From Bacteroidota bacterium (GTDB lineage Bacteria; Bacteroidota; Bacteroidia; UKL13-3): 7,860 nucleotides of DNA. Shown in pieces: positions 1 to 7,164 of this stretch (its first letter is position 1; every line of letters starts with the position of its first letter). The notes beneath the pieces were generated by a model, which worked only from the letters and a program-made list of their open reading frames with translations, did no database searches and was not told where the DNA came from. The stretch is from contig RGVD01000123.1 of NCBI GenBank assembly GCA_010027395.1, forward strand, positions 1 through 7,860, given 5' to 3'. A program made the translations under genes and the position numbers.

Positions 1-1652
1 TATACTCATACGAAATAGGCACCCCCAGATTTTTTGAATTTAAGATATCAGAATATCCAATAAACGCTACACCGGAAGGTGAAATTGATGGTTTTGTCAA
101 TCTTGTTTTCAATAGTAAACTAAAAGTTACTGATATTAAGGAAGCATCTACAAGTCAAAAGGAAGCAATAGTTTATTGTTTTTTCAAGAATTCATCTGAG
201 ATTAAAAACCTATTATTTGAGATTGAAAAAATCGAGAAAGTAATTGAGGAGAACAAGGAGGATAAAGTTGCAAAAAGAGAACTAGAGAACATTTCTGACT
301 CTCAAAAACGCCTTTTAAATCATTACATTATAGACAGCATTTATTCAAATAGTAACGATGTTAAATGGTTTTTTAAAGGTGAGGAAAAGAAAATAGCAGA
401 CAAGAAGGATTTCAACAAGTTACTTTCACAAGTATGCAGCAGTATTTACGATGCAACACCGGTTTTCAAAAACGAATTAGTAAACAAGCACAAAATCAGT
501 GGTTCAAATAAAAATTCTAGCTTCAATAGACTTTGGAAAACATCAGAGAAATTTCTTGAAAGTGCAAAATCAGAACAAAGATCTATTTCTGATTTTGTAG
601 AAACACTTAGCAAGAAACCTTTTAAGTTAAAGCAAGGACTTATTGACTTTTGGATTCCTACATTCCTATTCATCAGAAGAGACGATTTTGCGTTATTCAA
701 TGAAAACGGGTACATTCCAACACTTTCAGACGAAAATCTTGAATTACTTGCAAAGTACCCTCAACACTATTTGGTTAAAACCTTTGATATTGAAGGAGTA
801 AAACTTGACATCTTCAACAGTTACCGATCTTTTTTAAATCAATCAAAGGAACCGAAGTTTGACAACAATTCGTTTATCGAAACTATAAAGCCTTTTATTG
901 TTTTCTACAAACAACTTCCTGAGTACTCAAAACAAACAAAACGTCTTTCTTCGGCAGCGATAAAAATTCGTCAAGCAATTGCAACAAGTAAAGACCCAGA
1001 AGAAACATTCTTTGAATCTTTTCCAAACGCCTTAGGGGTCTCATTGAGCTCCTTGCAACAGGATAAAACAAAGTTACAGAGCTATACAACAAGCTTACAA
1101 AACGCTGTAAGGGAGCTGCGTACTTCATACGATAGTCTTATTAAACGTTTTGAAGAATTCATTTGTGATGAGTTTGTAGGCAAATCCGTTGACTTTGACC
1201 ATTACAAAGAAGATTTACAGCAGAGATATACAAAACTTAAAAAGCATTTGCTTTTAGCCAATCAAAAAACATTCGTTCAACGAATTGATTCAGCTCTTGA
1301 TGATAAAAAGGCATGGTTAAATTCAATAGCACAGGCCGTTGTTGGTAAAACACTTGAGAACTTTAGTGACGAGGATGAAATTACACTTTACGAGAAATTC
1401 AAGTCTATTATTCTAGAATTAGACAGTTTGACTAATATTTCAAAAGCGGATATAGACGAAAATAATGAAGAAGTAATCGGAGTAAAAATTGATACATTTT
1501 TTAGCCATATAAATCCGAAGATTGTAAGAGTACCTAAGAAAAAAGCAGAAGAAATTGAACAACTGAAAACAGCATTAAAGAAAAAACTAGGCTCCGACAA
1601 AACATCTAATATTGCTGCTGTATTAAATTTATTAAAAGAACTATTGCAATGA
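1..1652 (+). CDS. Large defence-type ATPase-like protein, C-terminal part (5' end outside window)
   Basis: The reading frame is open from the first complete codon (bases 3-5) to the TGA at 1650-1652, about 549 residues, so the gene begins upstream of the window. A TTG at 771 could be taken as a start, but the frame is open and protein-like well before it and should not be split there. No Walker A motif lies in the visible part. The visible region is mostly helical and charged, with a conserved-looking core (about bases 620-800: GLIDFWIPTFLFIRRDDFAL, then GYIP and a YLVKTFDIEG stretch) and a second block near 930-1060 (KRLSSAAIKIRQAI followed by a Pro-Asn-Ala-Leu-Gly segment). These blocks resemble, from memory, the C-terminal halves of large P-loop ATPases in phage-defence systems (BrxC/PglY-like, or SspC of the Ssp phosphorothioation system). 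The assignment is tentative. It overlaps the PP-loop gene by an ATGA junction, implying coupled translation and a shared role. Confidence 0.6.
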   Translation, partial: YSYEIGTPRFFEFKISEYPINATPEGEIDGFVNLVFNSKLKVTDIKEASTSQKEAIVYCFFKNSSEIKNLLFEIEKIEKVIEENKEDKVAKRELENISDSQKRLLNHYIIDSIYSNSNDVKWFFKGEEKKIADKKDFNKLLSQVCSSIYDATPVFKNELVNKHKISGSNKNSSFNRLWKTSEKFLESAKSEQRSISDFVETLSKKPFKLKQGLIDFWIPTFLFIRRDDFALFNENGYIPTLSDENLELLAKYPQHYLVKTFDIEGVKLDIFNSYRSFLNQSKEPKFDNNSFIETIKPFIVFYKQLPEYSKQTKRLSSAAIKIRQAIATSKDPEETFFESFPNALGVSLSSLQQDKTKLQSYTTSLQNAVRELRTSYDSLIKRFEEFICDEFVGKSVDFDHYKEDLQQRYTKLKKHLLLANQKTFVQRIDSALDDKKAWLNSIAQAVVGKTLENFSDEDEITLYEKFKSIILELDSLTNISKADIDENNEEVIGVKIDTFFSHINPKIVRVPKKKAEEIEQLKTALKKKLGSDKTSNIAAVLNLLKELLQ

Positions 1653-2752
1653 GTAAAGTAAGGCACGTATTAGGAATTTCGGGCGGCAAAGACAGTGCAG
1701 CTTTAGCCATTTATATGAAAACAAAATATCCATCATTGGATATTGAGTTTTATTCATGTGATACAGGAAAGGAATTAGATGAAACCTATCAGCTAATCAA
1801 GAACCTTGAAGTATATCTTGGAATCAAGATTGAAATGTTGCAAGCGGCCCAAAACAGCTCGGAAGATCCTTTTGACCATTTTCTGAAAATGTATGGTGGC
1901 TATTTGCCTTCTTCTAATTCGAGATGGTGCACAAAAAAGCTCAAACTTGATCCATTTGAAAAATATGTAGGAACAGATCTAGTAATTTCCTATGTAGGCA
2001 TCAGAGGAGATGAAGAAAGAGAAGGATACATTTCAACGAAGAAAAACATCCAATCTATTTTTCCATTTAGGAAGAATATTTGGAGTGAAGATGTAATTGC
2101 TAAAATGCTGAGTAATCAAAACTTTGACAGGTTACAATCAATAGCAAATAACATTGACTTTGGAAGATATCAAGACAAAGCATCACAGATCATTTCTAAA
2201 AAATTAGATACTTCCTTTACACAAAATCAGAAATTAAATTTATTACTTGATACCGACGTAAAGGCTTTTAATCATTTGGTTTTTAAGTTCCTCAAAACTA
2301 CCGAATATCCTTTAGCAAATGAAGAATCATTTGCATTGCTTAACAATGAGGATGTTTTAATAAGAGATGACATTTTTAGAATTCTGGAGGAAAGTGGAGT
2401 TGGAGTTCCTGCATATTACAAGAAAATAGATTTTGATATAAACGGGAAAAAGGGACAATATTCTAGAAGTCGTTCTGGTTGTTTCTTTTGTTTCTTTCAG
2501 CAAAAAATAGAATGGATTTGGCTATACGAGCAACACCCAGACTTGTACAAAAAAGCAATGGAATATGAAAAGGACGGCTACACGTGGGGGCAACATGAAA
2601 GTTTAGAGGAATTGATTCAGCCTAAACGAATGGCCGCTATCAAGGAAGAATATGTAAAAAGAATGGAAAAAAAATCGCAAAACAAATCATCCTATCTTGT
2701 TGACATACTTAGTGATGCTGAAGGCGAAGGATGTGCTGCCTGTTTTATTTAA
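1649..2752 (+). CDS. PAPS-reductase/ATP-pyrophosphatase family protein, DndC/SspD-like
   Basis: This 367-residue protein is a member of the PP-loop (N-type ATP pyrophosphatase) superfamily. The ATP-binding loop SGGKDS is at residues 11-16, followed by the FYSCDTGKE segment (33-42) and a CysH-like SRWCTKKL motif with Cys94. A second cysteine motif, SGCFFCFFQQK, holds Cys278 and Cys281, and the chain ends in GCAACFI with Cys362 and Cys365. In DndC and SspD such enzymes adenylate the DNA backbone and carry an Fe-S cluster, and sulfur arrives from a cysteine desulfurase; one is encoded two genes downstream. Cys94, Cys278, Cys281 and one C-terminal Cys could ligate a [4Fe-4S] cluster (inference). 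Between PFRKN (from 139) and the DDIFRILEESGVGVPAYY segment (from about 240) lies roughly 90 residues that I do not recall in relatives. The ATG at 1649 overlaps the preceding stop as ATGA, which supports this start. CysH-type assimilatory PAPS reductase is less likely given the context and the Cys pattern. Confidence 0.85.
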   Translation: MSKVRHVLGISGGKDSAALAIYMKTKYPSLDIEFYSCDTGKELDETYQLIKNLEVYLGIKIEMLQAAQNSSEDPFDHFLKMYGGYLPSSNSRWCTKKLKLDPFEKYVGTDLVISYVGIRGDEEREGYISTKKNIQSIFPFRKNIWSEDVIAKMLSNQNFDRLQSIANNIDFGRYQDKASQIISKKLDTSFTQNQKLNLLLDTDVKAFNHLVFKFLKTTEYPLANEESFALLNNEDVLIRDDIFRILEESGVGVPAYYKKIDFDINGKKGQYSRSRSGCFFCFFQQKIEWIWLYEQHPDLYKKAMEYEKDGYTWGQHESLEELIQPKRMAAIKEEYVKRMEKKSQNKSSYLVDILSDAEGEGCAACFI

Positions 2753-2755
2753 TTT

Positions 2756-3622
2756 ATGAAATTAGAGAGATCAGACATAGGGTATCCATTGTGGAGAAAA
2801 AAGGTTGATGCTACCCTTTTTAAGGATGGAGCTACTCCAATACCAAAGTGGCTGTGTGAAGTTTGGTCAATAAATACTACTTTTATAAACTGTTACAGCA
2901 AAAAAGACTATAACTCAAAAACTGTCATTTACTACAATAAAAAAATGTACGCGGGTAATGTTGTTCAAATTAAAAATCAGAAGATGTATCGATTATTCTT
3001 TGAACGAGAACTAAGTGATATATTAAAAGATGTATATCTAATGAGTTACATGCGTAGCATTGAACAGGACTTAAGAAAAGGAAAACCGAAATACTTAGGT
3101 CAAGACATAGAAATTGAAATTCCATTTTGGGAGTTTTTAGATATAGAATTTAATTCATCAAAGAAGTCATTTCACTTAAAATCCTATTATATACAAAAAC
3201 CTGTTTACATTGAGTTGTTTAAAGAATTGGTAAAGTCGCATACTTTGAAAATAATTGACGACTTATTTAACCAAAAGAAAGATTTTAGATTCGTAAAACA
3301 GGATTGGGAGGAAAGAAGGAAACTAAAAACACAAATTGAAGCAAAAAATGTAATTTACAACTTGATTGACACAAAAAACCGATTAATATATATTGGGGAG
3401 GCTGAAAATTTAGTACAACGATTAAACCAGAATAGAGACGTAATTACAAATTGGGATTATTATAGATTTGATTGCTTGCCTGCTGGTTTGACCCGAACAC
3501 AAAGGGTTGCAATAGAAAGGTTATTAATCAGAACTTTCGCTTCATTCTTTCCAAATAAAAAAGGAATACCCTCAAAAAAGGTGTCAGAATATTCATTAGC
3601 AAATGATAAAATTGATTCATGA
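2756..3622 (+). CDS. GIY-YIG nuclease-domain protein with unrecognised N-terminal region
   Basis: This is a 288-residue protein. Residues about 198-275 form a GIY-YIG-type nuclease fold: VIYNLID (199-205) stands for the GIY strand, LIYIGEAENLVQRL (210-223) contains the YIG element and the catalytic-type Arg222, and the helix RTQRVAIERLLIRTF contains Glu254, the expected metal-binding glutamate. The first motif is VIY rather than GIY, a common variation. Residues 1-197 match no family I can name; they include aromatic-rich strands and a charged helical segment (LRKGKPKYLGQDIEIEIPFW), possibly a DNA- or modification-recognition domain (speculation). The ATG is 3 bases after the upstream TAA, and the 3' end overlaps the cysteine desulfurase start by ATGA, so it sits inside the sulfur-chemistry operon between the PP-loop enzyme and its likely sulfur donor. 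A nicking or cleavage role against unmodified or foreign DNA is plausible but inferred. The nuclease fold call is fairly secure; its activity is unproven. Confidence 0.75.
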   Translation: MKLERSDIGYPLWRKKVDATLFKDGATPIPKWLCEVWSINTTFINCYSKKDYNSKTVIYYNKKMYAGNVVQIKNQKMYRLFFERELSDILKDVYLMSYMRSIEQDLRKGKPKYLGQDIEIEIPFWEFLDIEFNSSKKSFHLKSYYIQKPVYIELFKELVKSHTLKIIDDLFNQKKDFRFVKQDWEERRKLKTQIEAKNVIYNLIDTKNRLIYIGEAENLVQRLNQNRDVITNWDYYRFDCLPAGLTRTQRVAIERLLIRTFASFFPNKKGIPSKKVSEYSLANDKIDS

Positions 3623-4767
3623 CAGATATCGGACATACAATTTACTTAGACAACAACGCTACGACTCAAATTGACCCAAGGGTATTGGACGCTATGCTTC
3701 CATTTCTAACAAAATCATATGCAAATCCAAGCAGCACCCACAATTTTGGTGAATACATAAATAAAAAAGTAAAAAAAGCCCGTGAGGAAATAACTTATTT
3801 TATTAAGGCACAATCCAATGAGTTGATTTTTACAAGTGGGGCAACAGAAGCCATCAATATTGCTATCAAAGGAGTTGCGGAAAGTTATTCCAATAAAGGA
3901 AAGCACATTATTACCGCTTCAGCAGAACACAAAGCGGTTTTAGATACTTGCAAAGACTTAGAAAGAAAAGGTTTTGAAGTTACTTATTTAACTGTTCAAT
4001 CCAATGGATTAATTGATTTGGCTGAACTCGAAAAAGCCATCCGACTCGATACTGTTTTAGTTTCAGTGATGTATGTCAATAACGAAACTGGGGTAATTCA
4101 ACGCATCAAAGAAATTACTAAACTAGCTCACGAAAAAGGAGCTTTGTTTATGACTGATGCTACGCAAGCCGTTGGTAAAATTGAAATTGATGTAGATGAT
4201 TTAGGTGTTGATTTACTTTGCTTTAGTGGCCATAAAATGTATGCTCCAAAAGGGATCGGAGCATTGTATGTAAGAAATAAAATAAAACTCACCCCACAAA
4301 TTCACGGTGGCGGTCACGAAAACGGACTGAGAAGCGGCACACTGAATGTACCTGGAATTATTGCCTTAGCAAAGGCTTGTGAAATAACTAGTGAAGAAAT
4401 GGATTTGAATCAAAAAAATATTTCCGCTTTAAGAGACAAAATCGAAAGCGAATTACTAATACTCCCAAACACTTCACTTAATGGTGATTTAGAAAACAGA
4501 ATTTACAACACGTCTAATATTTGCTTTAAAGGTCAAGATGCCAACGTTTTGATAGGCAGAATGAAAAATATTGCCGTTTCCAACGGTTCAGCTTGTTCTT
4601 CAGCAGTTGTTGAACCTTCACACGTTTTGAAAGCTATGGGATTAAGTGATGATAAAGCCTTTGCTTCTCTCCGTTTTTCATTGGGAAAATACAACTCAAT
4701 TGAAGACATAGAAACAGTGATTAGCAAAATCAAAGAACTAACACAACCGAATTTAAAATATGCTTAA
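3619..4767 (+). CDS. Cysteine desulfurase, IscS/NifS/DndA/SspA type
   Basis: This is a PLP-dependent class V aminotransferase-fold enzyme that converts L-cysteine to L-alanine and holds the sulfur as a persulfide. At 382 residues it is close to the usual length of DndA/IscS/NifS. The N-terminus shows the typical YLDNNATT (9-16), then TSGATEAIN for phosphate binding of PLP, the AEHKAVL segment with the cofactor-stacking His, VNNETGVIQ, and TDATQAVGK. The PLP Schiff-base lysine is Lys206 in FSGHKMYAPKG. The sulfur-carrying cysteine is Cys326 in the loop NGSACSSA. All key residues are present, so it is predicted to be active. The ATG overlaps the preceding stop by ATGA, and the 3' end overlaps the helicase start by 8 bases. 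No Fe-S scaffold genes (iscU, sufB) are nearby, so a dedicated role feeding sulfur to the upstream PP-loop protein, as DndA to DndC or SspA to SspD, is favoured over housekeeping Fe-S assembly. The desulfurase call is near certain; the partner is inferred. Confidence 0.96.
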   Translation: MTDIGHTIYLDNNATTQIDPRVLDAMLPFLTKSYANPSSTHNFGEYINKKVKKAREEITYFIKAQSNELIFTSGATEAINIAIKGVAESYSNKGKHIITASAEHKAVLDTCKDLERKGFEVTYLTVQSNGLIDLAELEKAIRLDTVLVSVMYVNNETGVIQRIKEITKLAHEKGALFMTDATQAVGKIEIDVDDLGVDLLCFSGHKMYAPKGIGALYVRNKIKLTPQIHGGGHENGLRSGTLNVPGIIALAKACEITSEEMDLNQKNISALRDKIESELLILPNTSLNGDLENRIYNTSNICFKGQDANVLIGRMKNIAVSNGSACSSAVVEPSHVLKAMGLSDDKAFASLRFSLGKYNSIEDIETVISKIKELTQPNLKYA

Positions 4768-6820
4768 AGATTGCGATTGGTCAATAGATAGAGATTACAA
4801 AACGGGTTCAGAAAACGAACCCTTGCAATTCTATTTGGATGGATTAGCCAATAGCAATGAGTTTAGTTTATTGTTGGGTTATTTCAGTTCGTCAGCTATT
4901 AATTTGCTTTCCGTTGGCTTTGCCACCTTTATCAGCAAGGGTGGAAAAATGAGAATGGTCATCAACCATTTGCTTTCAGCGAAAGACAAAGAAGCAATTT
5001 CCCGAGTGGAAGATAATCCCAATGAAATAAAAGTTTTTGATTTAACCGACATTGTTTCGCTAGGAAGAGTGCTTGATGAATACGATACACACTTTTTTGA
5101 ATGTTTGGCTTATTTGATTGCAGAAAAGCGGATTGAAATTAAAGTAATCAAGCCCAAAAATGGGAAAGGTATTGCCCATTATAAATCAGGCGTTTTTAGT
5201 GACGGTCAAGATTACGTTGGCTATAAAGCGTCTTGCAATTTCACCCTATACGGCCTTTCTGAAAACCTAGAGGAACTAGAGGCTTTTTTGAGTTGGGAAA
5301 ACGGCAGGTCAAACAAGTTAATTAAAAAGCAACTCAAACTCATTGATGACTATTTCGCTGAAAAAGATGAAGATGTTGAATACATACCCGTAGGCAATAT
5401 TGAAGTTGTTCTAAAAGACAAATTTGGAAAAAAGGATATCAATGAATTGTTGGTTCAGGAAGAACAACTACTCAGAAAAAAACAGAGTTTAATTTCAAAC
5501 CCCAAGCTCAAAAAAATAATCACTAAGCTTTTCAGTGAAATTGAACTAATCAGAAGAACACCTAGATTCCCTTATTCAGAAGGTCCAAGAGAATATCAGA
5601 TTATTGCTTACAACAGTTGGGTTGCGAACAACTACAAAGGAATTTTTGCGATGGCAACAGGAACTGGTAAAACGATTACTTCTCTCAACTGCTTGCTAAA
5701 CGAATACAAGAAAACAGGAATTTACAGAGCAATTATAACCGTTCCAACAACAGCCTTAGTTGAGCAATGGAAAAAAGAATGTGCAAAATTCAATTTTAAA
5801 AACGTCATTACAGTCAGTTCAAAAGAGAATTGGGATACGAATCTTGCGTTTTTCAATACGGCTTCAAAACTGATTGATACTTCGTATATCGTTATTGTAA
5901 CTTATGCTTCATTACCAAGACCTAAGTTTCAAAGCTACTTTACTCAACTTCCTAAAGATACTATTTTAATAGCAGATGAAACGCACAATTTAGGTTCGCA
6001 AGGTCTTTTAAGATTGTTGCCAAACATACACCTTGAAAAACGAATTGGCTTATCTGCAACACCGCATAGAAAATTTGATGATGCAGGAAATCAATCAATT
6101 CAAGAGTTTTTCAATGATGAACCACCTTACATTGTTTCTTATTCAATGGAAGAGGCATTGAATATTGGTTGGTTGTGTAAATACACATATTACCCACACA
6201 TTATAAGACTAACTGACCAAGAAATGGAAAGGTACAAGGAGCTTTCTCTTCAACTTTTACGAATGGGAATGTTTGACAATTCAACAGGTGAATTCAAAAG
6301 CACGCCTCAAATAGAAATGAAACTTCTTGAAAGAAAACGAATCATACATAAAGCAGCCAATAAATTAGAAGCATTTAAAGCTATTCTAAGAAGCGAGTTT
6401 GATAAAAGAAAGAATCTGAAATACACATTGGTTTATGTACCTGAGGGAATTGAATCAAATTTTGATGAAACAGATTATAGCGTTGAAACGGATGATGAAA
6501 ACAGATTGATTAATGAATATACCAAAGCGGTAAGTCAAACAGATGATTCAGTTATGGTGAAGCAGTTTACAGCGAATTCTGCTAATCGTGAGGAGATCTT
6601 GAAAAACTTTGAAGAAAGTAAGATTCACGCATTGACCTCTATGAAATGTTTGGACGAAGGTGTTGATGTCCCTCGTTCCGAATTGGCGATTTTCTGTGCA
6701 AGTACAGGAAATCCAAGACAATTTATACAAAGAAGAGGAAGGGTTTTGCGATTACACAAAGATAAAATTCACGCTACCATTCACGATTTAGTAGTTGTGC
6801 CGGAAGTTTCAAGAACTTGA
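4760..6820 (+). CDS. PLD-nuclease/SF2 (DEAD/DEAH) helicase fusion, C-terminus frameshifted
   Basis: This 686-residue protein carries two enzymatic modules. Residues 1 to about 190 look like a phospholipase-D-like domain: LLLGYFSSSAINLL near 40, MRMVINHLL near 65, then His140-x-Lys142 (HYKSGVF) followed by an Asp and the CNFTLYGLSENLEELEAFLSW segment. Only one HxK motif is present, so an active site would need dimerisation. Residues about 270-670 form a superfamily 2 helicase/translocase: ATGTGKT Walker A (299-305), DETH box (406-409), SAT motif III (432-434), a CLDEGVDVP motif V region and QRRGR motif VI (657-661). This PLD plus helicase layout occurs in phage-defence and restriction loci. 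The frame stops at TGA 6818-6820 directly after HDLVVVPEVS, but helicase-like sequence resumes in another frame up to 6923 (see separate entry), so the natural C-terminus seems to be lost. All numbered helicase motifs precede the break. The start overlaps the desulfurase by 8 bases. Confidence 0.88.
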   Translation: MLKDCDWSIDRDYKTGSENEPLQFYLDGLANSNEFSLLLGYFSSSAINLLSVGFATFISKGGKMRMVINHLLSAKDKEAISRVEDNPNEIKVFDLTDIVSLGRVLDEYDTHFFECLAYLIAEKRIEIKVIKPKNGKGIAHYKSGVFSDGQDYVGYKASCNFTLYGLSENLEELEAFLSWENGRSNKLIKKQLKLIDDYFAEKDEDVEYIPVGNIEVVLKDKFGKKDINELLVQEEQLLRKKQSLISNPKLKKIITKLFSEIELIRRTPRFPYSEGPREYQIIAYNSWVANNYKGIFAMATGTGKTITSLNCLLNEYKKTGIYRAIITVPTTALVEQWKKECAKFNFKNVITVSSKENWDTNLAFFNTASKLIDTSYIVIVTYASLPRPKFQSYFTQLPKDTILIADETHNLGSQGLLRLLPNIHLEKRIGLSATPHRKFDDAGNQSIQEFFNDEPPYIVSYSMEEALNIGWLCKYTYYPHIIRLTDQEMERYKELSLQLLRMGMFDNSTGEFKSTPQIEMKLLERKRIIHKAANKLEAFKAILRSEFDKRKNLKYTLVYVPEGIESNFDETDYSVETDDENRLINEYTKAVSQTDDSVMVKQFTANSANREEILKNFEESKIHALTSMKCLDEGVDVPRSELAIFCASTGNPRQFIQRRGRVLRLHKDKIHATIHDLVVVPEVSRT

Positions 6821-6923
6821 ACGAGTGGTTGACTTTGCCAATTTGGCAATGAATAAAACCGACACTTACGAAACGCTTAAAAACATTTTGGATTACTACA
6901 ACCTAAACCTTTACGATTTATAA
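6795..6923 (+). pseudogene. Out-of-frame C-terminal remnant of the helicase
   Basis: In the frame shifted by +1 relative to the helicase, the sequence is open from 6795 to the TAA at 6921-6923. From about 6807 it reads FQELERVVDFANLAMNKTD followed by YETLKNILDYYNLNLYDL. This is a charged helical tail of the kind that normally closes SF2 helicases after the motif VI region, with an E-L-x-R-V-x-x-F-A pattern. It has no start of its own and no plausible independent function. Stops in this frame at 6789-6794 limit the frame change to 6795-6820. No homopolymer run lies there, and the link between the two parts looks short, so a small out-of-frame deletion is as likely as a one-base insertion. It could also be a sequencing or assembly error. 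If the frame were restored, the helicase would end at 6923, 10 bases before the next gene, fitting the tight spacing of the operon. Confidence 0.75.
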
Positions 6924-6933
6924 AAATATTCTT

Positions 6934-7164
6934 ATGGCAAGAAAAGACGATATACTCAAAAGTTTTTTAAAACACGAGTTACTTGAAAACAAGTATGAAC
7001 TCAAAAAAGAAGAACTGCCTACCACAGTTAGGGAAGCACTCCATTCAGACAAACCAATAATTAAAGCAATTGCTTTGATAGTTGAAGGATTGGACGGCAC
7101 TTCACCAGTTACAGATCCAGTGTTGCGAAACCAAGTTACCCAATTTTTAAATGAGGCATTATGA
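6934..7164 (+). CDS. Small protein of unknown function (76 residues)
   Basis: I do not recognise a named family. The protein is short, soluble and predicted mostly helical: a charged N-terminal half (MARKDDILKSFLKHELLENK, then a Lys/Glu-rich stretch), a hydrophobic helix PIIKAIALIVEGL near residues 40-52, and a C-terminal helix NQVTQFLNEAL. There is no signal peptide, membrane segment or cysteine. The ATG lies 10 bases after the remnant helicase stop, and the TGA overlaps the start of the SMC-like ATPase by ATGA, so the protein is almost certainly co-translated with that ATPase and may be its small partner subunit. The position just before a DndD-like ATPase invites comparison with DndE (about 110 residues), but I see no DndE-like sequence and do not make that call. 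An antisense frame covers the same bases (6918-7181), but the fit of this start and stop to the neighbours favours the + strand reading. Confidence 0.8.
   Translation: MARKDDILKSFLKHELLENKYELKKEELPTTVREALHSDKPIIKAIALIVEGLDGTSPVTDPVLRNQVTQFLNEAL

Noticed and set aside
446..715. Minus-strand ORF of 89 codons
   Set aside because: It lies opposite a strongly protein-like + strand frame that is open from the window start to 1652; it has no recognisable motif.
771..1652. Treating 771 (TTG) as the true start of the first gene
   Set aside because: The same frame is open and protein-like all the way back to base 3, so the gene is simply cut by the window edge.
4533..4733. Minus-strand ORF within the cysteine desulfurase gene
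   Set aside because: It covers the active-site Cys326 region of an unambiguous enzyme on the other strand; a chance open frame.
3619..4767. Housekeeping Fe-S cluster assembly role for the cysteine desulfurase
   Set aside because: No isc or suf genes flank it, and it overlaps genes on both sides within the putative defence operon; not excluded, but less likely.
6795..6923. Programmed +1 ribosomal frameshift joining the helicase to its C-terminal tail
   Set aside because: No slippery run or nearby hairpin is visible, and the join seems to lack linker residues, which fits a mutation or sequence error better.
6934..7164. Calling the 76-residue protein DndE
   Set aside because: It is shorter than DndE and shows none of the sequence I associate with DndE; position alone is not enough.
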